The translations under genes and the position numbers were made by a program. DNA of 30,306 bases from the NCBI GenBank assembly GCA_003427395.1, contig BFEA01000493.1, positions 1,088,015-1,118,320 on the forward strand, in the 5' to 3' direction. Under the pieces are notes generated by a model, which was not told the origin of the DNA, searched no databases, and saw only the letters and a program-made list of their open reading frames with translations. Below, in pieces: positions 9,460 to 19,680 of this stretch. Origin of the DNA: Chara braunii. Lineage: Eukaryota; Streptophyta; Charophyceae; Charales; Characeae. Position 1 is the first letter of the stretch, and each line of letters begins with the position of its first letter.

Positions 9460-10619
9460 CGGTTCCCCATCCATTTTAGTGATATGACTGGACCAAATCT
9501 ACGCACGAGGAGCAGGCCGCTCACTTTGCGATACGTGTCACCGAAGCGACCATCGATCAGAATCGATGTTTCTGGTCCAACATTCGTGATGATGTTAGAC
9601 ACGTAGTTGCCAACTGTCGAGTCTGTGCTGCCGATCGTGCACCCATCCGAGGACCAAATACGATAGTTCCGACAAAAGTAGAGCGTCCTTTCCAGCGAGT
9701 CAGTATGGACACGACAGATATTGACGTGCCACCTGGCCCCAATCGTTGTGAGTATTCCATTCTATTGGTGCTAATCGACCACTTCTCGAAATATACAGAA
9801 GTCTACCCATGTAAAACACGTAAGGCCTCATAAGTAGCTACGTACATTGACCGATTCCTCAATACCCATCTAGATACAGAAGAGATTCTAACAGACAATG
9901 GGTCTGAATTCAAAGCCGAGGCAGAGGAATTGCTGATGCGACTTGGCGTTACTCTCCGACACACCACTCCCGACGTCTCTCAGTCCAATGGGCTAGCAAA
10001 AAACGTGAATCGCATGATTAAGACCGCTCTTCGCAAGAACTTAGCGACAAATGACACTCGTCCTTGGCCTAAGATAGTATATCAGATCATCGGGATCCAT
10101 CGAGCGACCCCTCACGAGTCCATCAGATTCACCCCCTTTCAGCTTCGAACCAATAGTATTCCATGCGTCGACAATCGGAATGCCTCGGAAAATGCCGAAA
10201 AAAGGGAAAGGGACACGCGGTCGGCCCTCAAGGCCAAGGCTAAGCAGTATGCGGATTTAATGTAAAAGGCTATCCCTAGGCTAGCCCGAAAAAGGCAGAA
10301 AATGACCGAGCTAGCCCACGGTAGGCAGGTCCGTAGTTATGAGGCCTGGAATGGGAATGCAAGCCCACAACACCAGTATAAGTTAGGGGACCTAGTGCAG
10401 GTATGTAAATATGCACGCGACCGGAAACTCGCTCCCAAGTTTTCTGGCTGCCACCGCATAGTGGAACTCAGTCCTAACGGAGCCAATAATGTGCGCATTG
10501 CTCCTAAGACTGGCGCCAGCGATAGCTCTCTTCGTATCGTTCGTCATACCTCCTACCTTCGCCCTCTCCCACCCTCTGAGGACCCTATCTCGCCTGAGTC
10601 TTCTTTTTCCAACCCATAA
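9363..10619 (+). pseudogene. int: integrase remnant (H2C2, DDE core, C-terminal domain)
   Basis: The frame contains an HX5H (9504-9524) and CRVC (9615-9626), the H2C2 zinc-binding N-terminal domain. In the rve core the first Asp lies in VSMDTTDID, the second in ILTDNGSEF. The third position, normally Glu in NG..E..NR, is Lys here: NGLAKNVNR, with AAA at 9999-10001. Stops occur at 9477-9482, 9831-9833 and 10263-10265. The C-terminal part (10302-10619) has YKLGDLVQV and KLAPKFSGCHRIVEL, the GPY/F-like module. No chromodomain is seen after it, only a short Pro/Ser tail. The enzyme inserts cDNA into the genome; this copy lacks the catalytic Glu. Confidence 0.9.
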
Positions 10620-10916
10620 GAGGACCTCGCTTCCTCCCTTTTGTCTTTTTATCAACTTTATTCTATTGGACTCGTCTAACTGTCCTGAGAAATAGTTGGA
10701 TCTACTTTTTAGGGAAGCTAATTGTAATACTTGGTAATTGTTGTTTAACAGCTTTACTTTTAATACGATGGATTACAATACGACATCTTCCTTTAAGCAA
10801 TCCTTACGAATCATCTATCTCTTTATGTTTGAGTCTTATTTTAACTCATATTCTCATCGACTTGAAGAGTAAAGTATCTTGGATAGTTGCAGTACAACTT
10901 CTCCTCGCTCTTTGCC
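10620..10916 (+). other. spacer between pol and ORF3
   Basis: AT-rich DNA with TTTAATACGATGG-like words and no open frame of note. A subgenomic promoter or splice acceptor for the downstream frame could lie here, but I see no clear signal. The ATG at 10917 (CTTTGCCATGAGTTTC) is the first good start after it. Confidence 0.35.
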
Positions 10917-12803
10917 ATGAGTTTCGCCATTGAGCCGACCCTTCCTCCTCAGCTTCTTCAGCCTCGACCTTCGTTTCAGTTTTGTCAAGTCTCGCATCCT
11001 CGTCTCGGTCCTGATCTCCTCCGGTTTGCGCAACTGTTTAGTCACCGGGCTTGGCATGCAGCTGTAGAAGTAACGATTTCAACGGATCTAGGAACGGCGG
11101 TCATCTTGGTGGAAGCTTCGACGTTCGAGCGATTCTCCCGGCCAAATCAGAGTGACATGAAGGTGATCATCGCCTTCAGTGGCAATCTGTGTATCAGATC
11201 GCAACGACGTAATGTCCTGGTCACGAGCCCTTACGAGTGGGGGCAGATGTTGGTGGCAGATTGGCGGCAGCGGTTGGCCCAACCAGGCAGACAGGTGGTG
11301 GGGTCCGAGTGTATCGATACTTTCTCTCTCAGGACTAGCAGCACCAATCCCCCACTTCATCTCCTTCCCCCTCTTCATCCTTACCCTTTGCGCAGATGAA
11401 TCGCTTCTCTACCTTCTCCCTCCCTTCATATCTTTCCACTCTCTGGCCATCTTGGGCCGATCCCCTTCTAACCTTGGAGATTCGCCCTACCACGATCCCT
11501 CCCTTCCTTCCCTCCTTACATCCGCAAGTGGACTGAATTCGCGGCAGTCGGCATGTGTATGCTAACGATGAAATCCCATGGGGCACAATACTATAGCAAT
11601 CGAGAATTGGAGATCTACAACGAGATATCGATGTTGTTAGCTCAAGTGTGGCCGACGGATACGGAGACCTGTGGCACCTTGCTCGAACTTCTCTGTGGGG
11701 AGATTGTTGAAGGAGATAGAGCGACCGTCGCCTACGAGCTCCTCCCTTTCCTGTCTCAGCTCGTCGACGATCTACCGACGAACATCATCTCCTTCCATCC
11801 GAGCGATCCGAGCCAAGCCGAGCCTGTCACTTTGGAGAGGACGTTGACGCCAACAGTAATTTGGGTGAATTGCACGGAAGATTTCGGCCAATACTAGGGT
11901 GACCACGATCCCACAAGTTGGTGTTATTTGGACCTGAACGACCTCGCGCCGGATAATTCCGATCGGGATGAATTTTGGAACGCTCATCGGGCACACGGAG
12001 AGGTGCCATCAGACGATGACCCAGGTCGCATAGCCATCTTGGGACTGTCAGTGGAAGAAGAGTCGGAGACCAGGTCGACGACGAAGGAAGAAGAGGAGGC
12101 ATCAACACCCGAGCCCAGGGAGGCTCCCCCGACCCGAGCACCACCTGCTGCACGAGGAGGATCCGCTCTGAACCCCGAAGTCCCTTCTGATGTCGCCAGT
12201 CGACACGATGGCGCATAATCCTCCCGTCGGCAACTCCGCTCTCGCTCACCATCTCCCTCCTCACCCACCCCCTCCGCGCTTCGTCCCCATCCTCCTCCCC
12301 GCACGAGCGCTCCGTCCTCGTCCCATCTACCGCCGCCCTCTTGATTACCTTTCCTTTTCTCCTCTTCCCCATGTCGAATTTCCCCTAACCTACCGCATAT
12401 TCGCCAACCAACTCTTCTGCCACCACTTTGTCGTGCGACTCTTATGCCAAGTCTTCCCTCACCGCTCCCCCTCCTTCCCTCTCAACATCCTTCTCTTCAA
12501 TGTCGCCTGGAGGCAGTACACCATATGGAGTTGTATTGCATCATCTCCGGGACCTTTCCTGCGGTAGAGGACTATGAGTCCTTGCGCGATAATATCCTCC
12601 GCACGATCCCTACCCTATACCTCGACTACCTTCTCTCCCTCTCCCGACCCAACCATCGATGTCCTCGAGCACACCGGATCGTCCACTTCGTCGATCTTGG
12701 CGACGAAGCATCTGACTACTTCCCTCTGCTCCCAGGTGAATGGCCTACTAGACCACTCCATAACTCTCTCCTCGTCGATTACAGCCGAGCGGATTTTCAG
12801 TGA
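10917..12803 (+). pseudogene. ORF3: unknown protein between pol and 3' LTR, one frame with five stops
   Basis: From the ATG at 10917 a single frame runs 629 codons to 12803, interrupted only by stops at 11397, 11469, 11895, 12216 and 12342; no frameshift is needed, unlike gag and pol. The N-terminal part (about 145 residues, MSFAIEPTLPPQ at the start) looks globular. A middle part (about 11490-11990) includes HGAQYYSNRELEIYNEISML and ELLPFLSQLVDDLP. An acidic Glu/Thr/Pro stretch (12040-12220) and a Ser/Pro/Arg-rich linker follow. The C-terminal block (12490-12803) includes MELYCIISGTFPAVEDYESL. I recognise no domain. The position is that of env in some Metaviridae, but I see no signal peptide or membrane anchor, so an envelope is unlikely. 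It may be an accessory or captured gene. Confidence 0.5.
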
Positions 12804-13163
12804 CTAAGCGGAGGCAGGCAAGATCCGGTGGCACCTTGATGACGTCACCTGGACAACCTCCGCCAATCAAAGAGGCAGGGAGTTGCACATGGCAGGACTG
12901 GATGGTGGAGATTCTAAACGCTCGAAATTGCACCTGAAGCTAGAAGACTCACGAGGGCATTGTCATTGAAGTTGACATCAACACGGACTCTAGCTCGATC
13001 TGGCAGTACCCTACCATGTGCTAATACGAGACTTTGTTCATTCCTGATACGTCGGGTTCCTCATTCATTCCCTCACCCCCTTTTTCCCCTTCGCCATGTA
13101 AACTAGCTTTCGTGCATGCAATCAGGAGATCGCATAATTTTGGAACGCCCTGAGCGTCACATA
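12804..13163 (+). other. 3' untranslated part of the element's internal region
   Basis: No open frame is evident. No clear purine tract stands before the 3' LTR; the closest is CAGGAGA near 13123-13129. Directly before the LTR, TGAGCGTCACA at 13151-13161 repeats the last 11 bases of the 3' LTR (15406-15416), forming a near-palindrome with the LTR start. Confidence 0.4.
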
Positions 13164-15416
13164 TGTGATGCGCCAGCTTCGGGACCTGCGCCATCTTCGA
13201 ACCCCCCCCCCCGCCCTCTTTTTCGAATTTTTGTTCTCTTTCAAACAGGCCGAAGAGGCCCCTTTTTGTATTTCCATGAATTAATGCGCATTGTTCATGA
13301 TTGGGGAGGCCCCGTCCTTCTCAGGACATTCGTCATTTTGGGCTGTTTTTTGGAATTCCATCTTTTGAAATTCGGGAAATACATGGGAAATATTTGCGCC
13401 TTAGCGAGCTCGCTAGGAATTTGGGTCGATGGTTAGGAATTCCGAAATGAGCGGAACCTGACGTGTCCTTTCTTGTGCATGAATGTTCTCGACTTTGGCT
13501 TCGAAACTCTCGGGATTTTCGTATGAATCTGAATAGGTATAGGACTTTTTCCCGCGCTAGCTGTAACTGTTTCGGTGCCGTTTTTGCTTCCCCGTCGACG
13601 CCATGCATGCGAACCTCCCCTCCCCGCTTCCCTCGCTACCTTCGACACTCTCTTCTTCTCGCTCACGCTCCTCTCTTTGTAACCGTTTTCCATCTCTCCC
13701 TCGCCTCGCGCGCCTTTTCTCTTTCTTGATCGTTTGAATCTTTGTTCCGTTTCCCGCTATCCTTCGCGCTCTACTTCTTCCCCCTCTAAACCTTGTGCCA
13801 GAATACCCTGTCGATTTCCTCCTCCTCCCCTCTAGCCAAGGAGACGCGCCGTGTAAGAAGAATATTCCTATTACACGATGATTCTGATTAGTTACGACTG
13901 GGCTCTGAAGGATCGATATGGCTTTCCTTGGCCTTACCCCTCCCCACCTCGGTCTTAATCCTTCCTAGCATCTATTTCCTTTTCCGCAACTATAAATTCC
14001 GCAAGCGCACCCGAAAATCTCTCTCTCAACTAATTGGCCAGCTTTCATGAAGCAGTGGCTAGATGGTACGTGTGATGTGCAAGTTGAAAAGTCCTGACGA
14101 GCTGACTGTAGTCTTGCCGGCTGTGCGCTGGATCGCCCGATGGACTGTGGGATCCTGGCAAGACCGTGCAGAGACTGAGTCGGCGGGGTGACGATCGCTA
14201 TGGTGGGAGTAGCACGTGACGACAGGGATCGTCAGTGCCTGTGTGAGGATCGTAATCGGAAGTTGAGTGAATGTATGGCCCGGGGCCATTGTGGTATTTC
14301 AGGGCGGATGCGCCTCTTTTTGCTTCAAGTCTAGTTTTCGAGCGTGAGTTCCGTTCACGCGGCATTTGGGCCGGAATTTCTCGTTAAGGTCATCGAACTT
14401 CCTTATCACCTTTTGCCTTCTTCTCTCTTCTAATCTATGTCTCTCCCTCCTCGCACCTCCTTTCTGTTATATTTCTGCTATAATGGATGGACTATGATGA
14501 TTTCTCTCCTCTCACTTTGATACGTGCATGAAGTGGATTACGCCTGAGGACTTGTGTGAGCATGACAGGGATGTTGATTCATGGATCTGATGAAATGCGG
14601 GATTGGATTGGCCGAATGAAGGATGCATGATTAGGAAGGATCTTGTGTTTTGCCCTTTTGCCATATGGATCGATTGCCCCAGACCGACTGGGCACCGACT
14701 TCCCGTGCCTCCGCCTCGCCCCTTCCCGTACAACCAGGAAAGGACACGTGTATGCGAGTGGGGTGTACGAGAAGCCGTCGCCAAGATCGGCGGGCGTTAT
14801 TACTTTCCACCTGAGACCTGATGCTCCGGATTCGTTGGTGCGGGATTCGTAATTATCGATACGCACTTTCCGCCTTATTCGCTGCTGTTGCCATTTAATG
14901 AGTTGATGGTCATCCCGTGGGCGGCAGTGGCGCCTCATTGGCCTAACACTTTCTGTAGTGACTACCGTCGCACTGAGCGCTACCGAGCCAAAGGCTTCCA
15001 TTACCGCACACGTGGCGAGGACGAACACAAGGAGAGAGCCACTCCATTGAGGCCCTCCACGTCGGATTCGGAGTTGTGTAGTGAACGTCGACGGGACCTC
15101 ATCCGAAAACGGGATACTACGTGTGTACCCTCCCCCTTTCATTCGAAACGTAGGGCAACGTCTCGCTGGGAAGTACAGCGATGCTTTTCTGATTGAATTC
15201 CCCATCGCTGTGAGCCCCGTGCGCGCTTTTCCCTTCGATCGTGTCTTCTTACTAAAGTCGGACCAACACGGGGGATTTCAGTTCCGTTTGTGTCCCCACA
15301 CTCAATTTTCCCCAAAATCCTTGGCACACCCCATTTTGGTTGTTCTTCCCGGGCCTTTCCGCGAATCAAAACACTCCGACCGGAAAACAGCACAGGGCGT
15401 GAGGTTGAGCGTCACA
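13164..15416 (+). repeat. 3' LTR
   Basis: Begins TGTGATGCGCC and ends GCGTCACA, so its ends are inverted repeats of about 8 bp with one mismatch. It aligns with 2197-4460 throughout. The TATA-like box at 13991-13997 is conserved. Differences from the 5' copy include about 31 extra bases near 14880-14915 and shorter stretches near 13560 and 13920. The element ends here; bases 15417-15420 (GGGA) do not give a convincing target duplication. Confidence 0.9.
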
Positions 15417-16385
15417 GGGAGGTGATTGGCATATGACTTGAAGGGCTACGGGTAAGACTGGCTCTATAGCTGTGTGGCGCCAAGGTGTATGAGGTGGCAA
15501 TAGATGAAGAGATCCTTGGGGAGAGGTCGGTTGTAGGGATAAGAGATTGGTGTGGCACGTAGCTGTGTGGGCATCGGAGAAGAAGCTCCGGCATTGCATG
15601 CTCTTCAAGCAGACCGGTCGGAGTGGCACAGGACTTTGTGGCCTTGTGTATGGTGTAGTATAGACTAGTAACAGATAAAGTAGGTAGGTGATCGTACGTG
15701 TCGGCAGAGAGGCCAGCAAGAACAAATTCTTTCAAAGGCTTGAAAAGAAATAAACAAGGCCGGCAAATTTCCACAAAAAAATGCTAAGAAGTTAAGAACC
15801 GTTACGATCATTGTTGTATTGATTGTTGGGAGGCAAGAAGGGGTTCTCCATCATCAAGGGACGTCGGCATTGGGTTGTTCTTGTATCAATGTGCTTCAGA
15901 TTTGGTTACCATATGGATGCTGATCAAGAGAGTTCGGGTTGAACTTCAGAAGTCAAACTCATTGCTAAGAGTTAGGGGACGTCCGGTCTCCTTCCTGTAT
16001 TTATTATGGAGTAAATCAACCAAGGGTAGCGTTGCCGAAATGCGCGTGGAAAAGCACTTGGTCAAACCGAGCAACAGGAGGCTCGCACCTCCGAGGCCGG
16101 CTCGGGAGACTCGCGCCAGGAAGGGTCTCGGGACAGGCGGAAAAAATAAATTGTCCCACGCCTTAGGGTGGGCACTGGCACCACACGGGACGCAAAAAAC
16201 TTCCCACCCGCCTTGGGGCGAGTCCCCTAACTTTTTGGAACGACTCATTTTGACTTCTAAAGTTTGCCTGGGTGGTGTACTTGCGGTGTAAGGATCAGCA
16301 GGGCTTGCACTCTAATCACACTGAATGATTCGTCCAGGCGTGCTGGTACAAAGATTCAGACGCTCAGGTCCGGACGACCTGCCAC
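15417..16385. other. unassigned region, no gene seen
   Basis: No recognisable gene. Around 16150-16230 there are GC-rich words repeated in variant form (CCACGCCTTAGGGTGGGC, CCACCCGCCTTGGGGCG). A perfect inverted pair GTTAGGGGAC (15971-15980) and GTCCCCTAAC (16222-16231) brackets 15971-16231; flanking duplications are absent, so a transposon call is not justified. Open frames on both strands here have no domain I recognise. Confidence 0.35.
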
Positions 16386-17175
16386 ATGTTTTTTGTTTTA
16401 TTTTTAACATGCCCTACTGCGTCAGAAAGGAGTGATGATAAGAGCATGCACTCCTTCCTAGCTCTTGGGGGGCTCCATTCTATTGGTGGGGAGCAACACC
16501 TGCTGGAAAGCGGGTCCAGCTTCCCCTAGGATACAAGGAAATTTTGAACCAAAAAGTCCTGCACTAGTGATCTGGTGTCCACTGACAGAAAAGTGAACTA
16601 GCTTAGTGCCTCTTCACCCTCACTGGGCACCAAAATTTTTTGACTACCACCCAAGCACTTTATCAAGCCTATATCTAATAACACACCTTCCTTACAACTC
16701 AAGGGATGTCTATCCAAACCAAGCAGCAGGCACAAGGCAATTCCTTGGGGGGGGGGAAGAAGTCAGGAAATTCAGAGAAGGGCCTTAAAGGGATAGAGGG
16801 ATCAACAGTAGTCCAGTCGTTAAAGACAAGCCGGTAATTTCTTTTAATTGGTTCCTGAGCGTTTGCATGTACACCTTCCCGAATTACTTTCCCCAGCCTC
16901 CCACCCTGGTCACCTCCCAGCCAACTTCTGTTAAATTGATTAATATGGTGCCAGATCTCATTATGTACTGATAGGAAATGGACTTTTTCCTTAACATGTT
17001 CCCATTTGATAGTTAATTCAGTTTGAATCTGCTGTTTGATGGTTTCAGTGAATTCTGGCCCGTCGAATCGCGCACCTTCCATTTCAAAGGTACACCTTCT
17101 TGTCCAAATCGCCCAGATGATCGCCCTCCTACCTATTAGGAATATATTGAATGTGAAGTCGTCCACTTGGTCCGG
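16386..17175 (-). mobile_element. 5'-truncated LINE, copy A
   Basis: On the minus strand, 17166-16699 encodes the C-terminal end of a plant-type LINE ORF2: GRRAIIWAIWTRRC, then ETIKQQIQTELTIKWEHVK, INQFNRSWL and FSEFPDFFPPP. It matches copy B (26885-28110) residue for residue in these landmarks. A 3' UTR follows, with the conserved hairpin block (16472-16526), and ends in an A-rich tail (minus strand) at about 16389-16406. The RT and endonuclease are absent, as expected for 5' truncation. No clear target duplication was found. Confidence 0.8.
16472..16526 (-). repeat. LINE 3' UTR hairpin block (copy A)
   Basis: Contains GCTCCATTCTATTGGTGGGGAGC, which folds through GCTCC/GGGAGC, followed by CACCTGCTGGAAAGCGGGTCC. 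The same block occurs at 21722-21775 (opposite strand) and 26959-27014. Conservation near the tail suggests a 3'-end recognition structure. Confidence 0.7.
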
Positions 17176-17472
17176 ATGCCATGGTACTTGGGGTGCACAA
17201 GGGTCGATCTGCTGAATGGGAAGAGAAACCTCCCGTTCTTGAGAAAAGAATGATGACTATGCAGAACTGGAGGAGACGCTGCATAACGTGTGGTCTGCTG
17301 AACTAGAGGAGAAATCACTTGTTTTTCAGAAAGAATGACCCTAGTAAAAACACTAATGGTTAATAGGTGGTGTCACATTCGGCGAATTTTTCACCGAGAC
17401 TGCCATATTCCCCTGAACTTTTGCCTTTTTTTGTGTGTGTGTTTGTGCGATATGTATGTGCTTTAGGGTATA
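17176..17472. other. unassigned, flank of LINE and SINE-like element
   Basis: No gene is recognised. At 17372-17392 lies TTCGGCGAATTTTTCACCGAG, similar in reverse complement to 17833-17853, so the SINE-like dimer is enclosed by a weak inverted pair. Confidence 0.3.
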
Positions 17473-17778
17473 TCTGTCGCGCATTCGATTCGTGTGATCG
17501 ACTTGTGAGATGCTTTCTTAGCATTGATGCACGTCACAACCTCCTGTGAGATTGCACATTGGGTGGTCGCCACGCCTACGACCTGTGGTTGGGTATGAGT
17601 GACTGGGTACACTGGGTCGCAGAGAAATCCGTGCTGGGGTTGGGTTAAGTGCTCATCTTGGGGCTTAACTTTCACCCCAGTCCACTTAGCCATTTGGTTG
17701 AGCGTCTGTCTCCCCAGAGGGAGGCCGTGCATTCTATTCTTGTGATTGACTCATGAGATACTTTCCTAGTATATCTGT
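17473..17778 (+). repeat. SINE-like dimer (copy 2)
   Basis: The run GCATTCGATTCGTGTGATCGACTTGTGAGATGCTTTCTTAG (from 17482) recurs at about 17729-17770 with about 80% identity, 247 bases on. Between them lies the body shared with copy 1 (GACTGGGTACAC near 17600, AGTGCTCATCT near 17648, CTTAACTTTCACCCC near 17664) and a tRNA-like head: GGTTGAGCG (17695-17703) as A box and CGTGCATTCTATTCTTGTG (17726-17744) as B box. It is a tRNA-derived repeat in two partial tandem units. Confidence 0.5.
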
Positions 17779-18475
17779 AGTCAGTTTCGACGTATTTGGC
17801 CCAGTAACAAAAGAGTTCGCAAAAACACCGAATTCGGAGAAAAAATTGGCGAACTCTTAAAGCTATTCCGAATAGGGTCTTATACTAACTTTATAATCTT
17901 TTGAGTTTTTTTTTTTTTTTTTTTACGGTTTTATTTTGCCTGTTTGTTTTTTTCACAGGATTTCTATGAGCCTGCATTGTTTGTTTGCGAAATTTTCCAC
18001 GACATTGCTTGTGGTCATGCGGCAAAAAACCCTGAATTTTGGGCCTTCTATTAACCATCTCTCAAAGTGTGGAACACGATACTCGACTGCACGAGGTACC
18101 TCTGCTGAACCAGGTGTGAAGTCTCCTGTTTTTTTTTTTAGGAAAAAACGACCCTGATAAGAAAAAAAGTTCTTCATGGCTGCATGTGGTGCCGAAAGTG
18201 GTCACATCGACCTTTCGACTGTGATTGGAACACTGACGTTTTTCTTGCACAGTGATGAAATGGGAGGCTGCTTCGCGTCTTTACCTTCCGAAGCAGTGGC
18301 TGACACTGACGGAAGCACAAATGCGTTTGAGAGGTTTCCTATAGTGGTCATAGCCAAGGAAGTTAAAAAGTATCTCAGATTAACCACTTCTCAAAGTAGG
18401 TATAAGTAAAAGGATGTCTCTGTGGGAGAGTAGCCTGAGCACCACAGGACAGAAGGACTACAGCGAAAGTGTGGA
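17779..18475. other. unassigned, with hairpin and T tract
   Basis: A perfect 10-bp stem AAGAGTTCGC (17811-17820) / GCGAACTCTT (17849-17858) with a 28-base loop is seen. A run of about 19 T follows at 17906-17924 and a shorter one at 18129-18138. A 77-codon frame at 18176-18409 has no domain I know and no context, and I do not call it a gene. Confidence 0.4.
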
Positions 18476-18730
18476 ACTCTGCCTCTGGCTCAATGTCATG
18501 TCTTCTGAGAGTTCAGGTCCTGTTGCATCGGTTTCATGGAGTGTTCACGAGTGTTTGGAGAGTTAAAGTCCTGTTGTATTGGTTTCATACGAGCCTTCGG
18601 GAGTGCTCTGCAAGCACATGGGTTGATCTCGCTGTTGCGCAAGGGAGTGATCCTCGCACTGTGTGACCCATCTTCCATGCTCATGTGCTAGGCAGGTGAC
18701 CCATCTTTGATGCTCATGCTGTTGTTGAGC
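18476..18730 (+). repeat. short imperfect tandem duplications
   Basis: GAGAGTTCAGGTCCTGTTG (from 18507) and GAGAGTTAAAGTCCTGTTG (from 18559) begin two imperfect units of about 53 bases. Further on GTGACCCATCTTCCATGCTCATG (18662 on) is repeated from about 18697 with one change. No gene is evident. Confidence 0.55.
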
Positions 18731-18953
18731 GAGGGAACGGTCCTTGCTCTACCATTATTATCATCTCAGTGCAAAGTACAAGAATTCTGAAGTTGAATTT
18801 CATCGTTACTTTGTTAATATGAGGACAATCTGGCAGTGGGTGTACCTTGCGCACTCACAAAGATAGTATGCAAGCTCTGCCTTTTGTTTTGGCATCAAGG
18901 TTGTGTTCCCTGTGCTTTGCCAAGCATTCAAGTATTGAAGGAAGGTAATAGGT
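18731..18953. other. unassigned flank of the plastid-derived segment
   Basis: I see nothing recognisable. The plastid-like similarity begins abruptly near 18954, so this is taken as nuclear flank. Confidence 0.3.
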
Positions 18954-19076
18954 TCGAATAAGGGCGGTCTTACGGTGGATACCTAGGTACTCAGAGACGA
19001 AGAAGGGCGTAGTAAGCAACGAAATGCTTCTGGGAGTTGAAAACAGTCATAGATCCGGAGATTCGCCCCATCAGGG
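18954..19076 (+). pseudogene. plastid 23S rRNA 5'-end fragment (nuclear plastid DNA)
   Basis: The run with CTTACGGTGGATACCTAGG, CAGAGACGAAGAAGGGCGTA, GTAAGCAACGAAATGCTTC and CATAGATCCGGAGATTCG is the start of plastid (cyanobacterial-type) 23S rRNA, with a handful of substitutions against the conserved sequence. Similarity is clear to about 19070 and is then lost. Only about 120 bases are present and neither 16S nor the spacer tRNAs are seen, so this is a transferred fragment and not an rRNA gene. It indicates a photosynthetic lineage. Confidence 0.85.
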
Positions 19077-19532
19077 GATTCATTCTATGGATTGACTCTG
19101 CGTGGATGCACAGGCTTCGATGGGTATGATGGAGTTGGGCAATGTGACCAGCTCCAATCACTGCTTGAGCCTGGCGTCCAAAGTACCCATGTGAGAAGGT
19201 TCACCCGATCATGCTTCAACCACGGCTGGGTGGGATATCTGCTTAGCCCTGGTGCCTATAACTGCTGTCCGGTCCAAGTCACCTGGAGGGTGATAGTCCT
19301 GATTGATTAACACTGAGGTAGGACAGTGGGAATAGGGGTACGCTGGGAGAATTGACAAGAGGATGGGTAGGAAGGCGGTCTCACAAATAAAAATGGTCAG
19401 GACAACCAATGGCTGACTGATGACTGCAACCACTGCATGTCTGGAACCTGGCCTCTACACAACCTGGGCTTTATATATTGTCACAAAGCTATGAAGTTAT
19501 GAACTAAAAGAGCGCACTTTGCAAAACAAACA
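19077..19532. other. unassigned, no gene seen
   Basis: I see no gene, domain or repeat that I recognise. Short open frames on both strands (19092-19310, 19209-19433) have no recognisable motif. Confidence 0.3.
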
Positions 19533-19677
19533 TTAAACCACCAGTACTTCCTAGAGCCGTGCCCGTTAACGCGCCACGATTTTAGGAAACGTACGGGCTA
19601 CTACAGGAGCACCCAAAGTCATCTGACTAGAAACGTTTCTCCTCTATTTTAAGCTGGGCCAAGTACTGGTGGTTTAA
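19533..19677. mobile_element. small TIR element (MITE-like), 145 bp with TTAA ends
   Basis: TTAAACCACCAGTACTT (19533-19549) and its exact reverse complement (19661-19677) are perfect 17-bp inverted repeats. Both ends carry TTAA, which may be the target duplication of a piggyBac-type element, or part of the repeat itself. Inside there is a minor inverted pair (GCCCGTT / AACGTACGGGC). A single end of the same type (TTAAACCACCAGTAC) stands at 1675-1689. No transposase is present. Confidence 0.7.
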
Positions 19678-19680
19678 AGA

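Larger units (their letters stand above)
2197..15416 (+). mobile_element. Ty3/gypsy-type LTR retrotransposon, full length but defective
   Basis: Two long direct repeats (2197-4460 and 13164-15416) enclose, in order: a primer binding site, a gag with CCHC knuckle, an aspartic protease, RT, RNase H, a PHD finger, an integrase and a third reading frame. The order RT-RNase H-integrase is that of Ty3/gypsy (Metaviridae-like) elements, not Ty1/copia. Total length is about 13.2 kb, long for the group, mainly because of the 2.25-kb LTRs and the extra 3' frame. The LTRs begin TGTGAYGCG and the 3' copy ends GCGTCACA, an inverted terminal pair. By eye the LTRs are about 90% identical over the first 350 bp, so the insertion is old. 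No clean target site duplication was found. All canonical genes are broken by frameshifts and stops. Confidence 0.93.

Noticed and set aside
10917-12803. Envelope gene
   Set aside because: Position fits, but no signal peptide, membrane anchor or glycoprotein-like pattern is visible.
2192-15421. Target site duplication for the LTR element
   Set aside because: Bases next to the LTRs (GAGGA and GGGAG) match poorly; at most 3 of 4, which is not evidence.
15971-16231. MITE suggested by GTTAGGGGAC / GTCCCCTAAC
   Set aside because: Only 10-11 bases pair, no flank duplication, and no second copy was seen.
18176-18409. 77-codon frame
   Set aside because: No domain, no recognised neighbour, and an equal-sized antisense frame.
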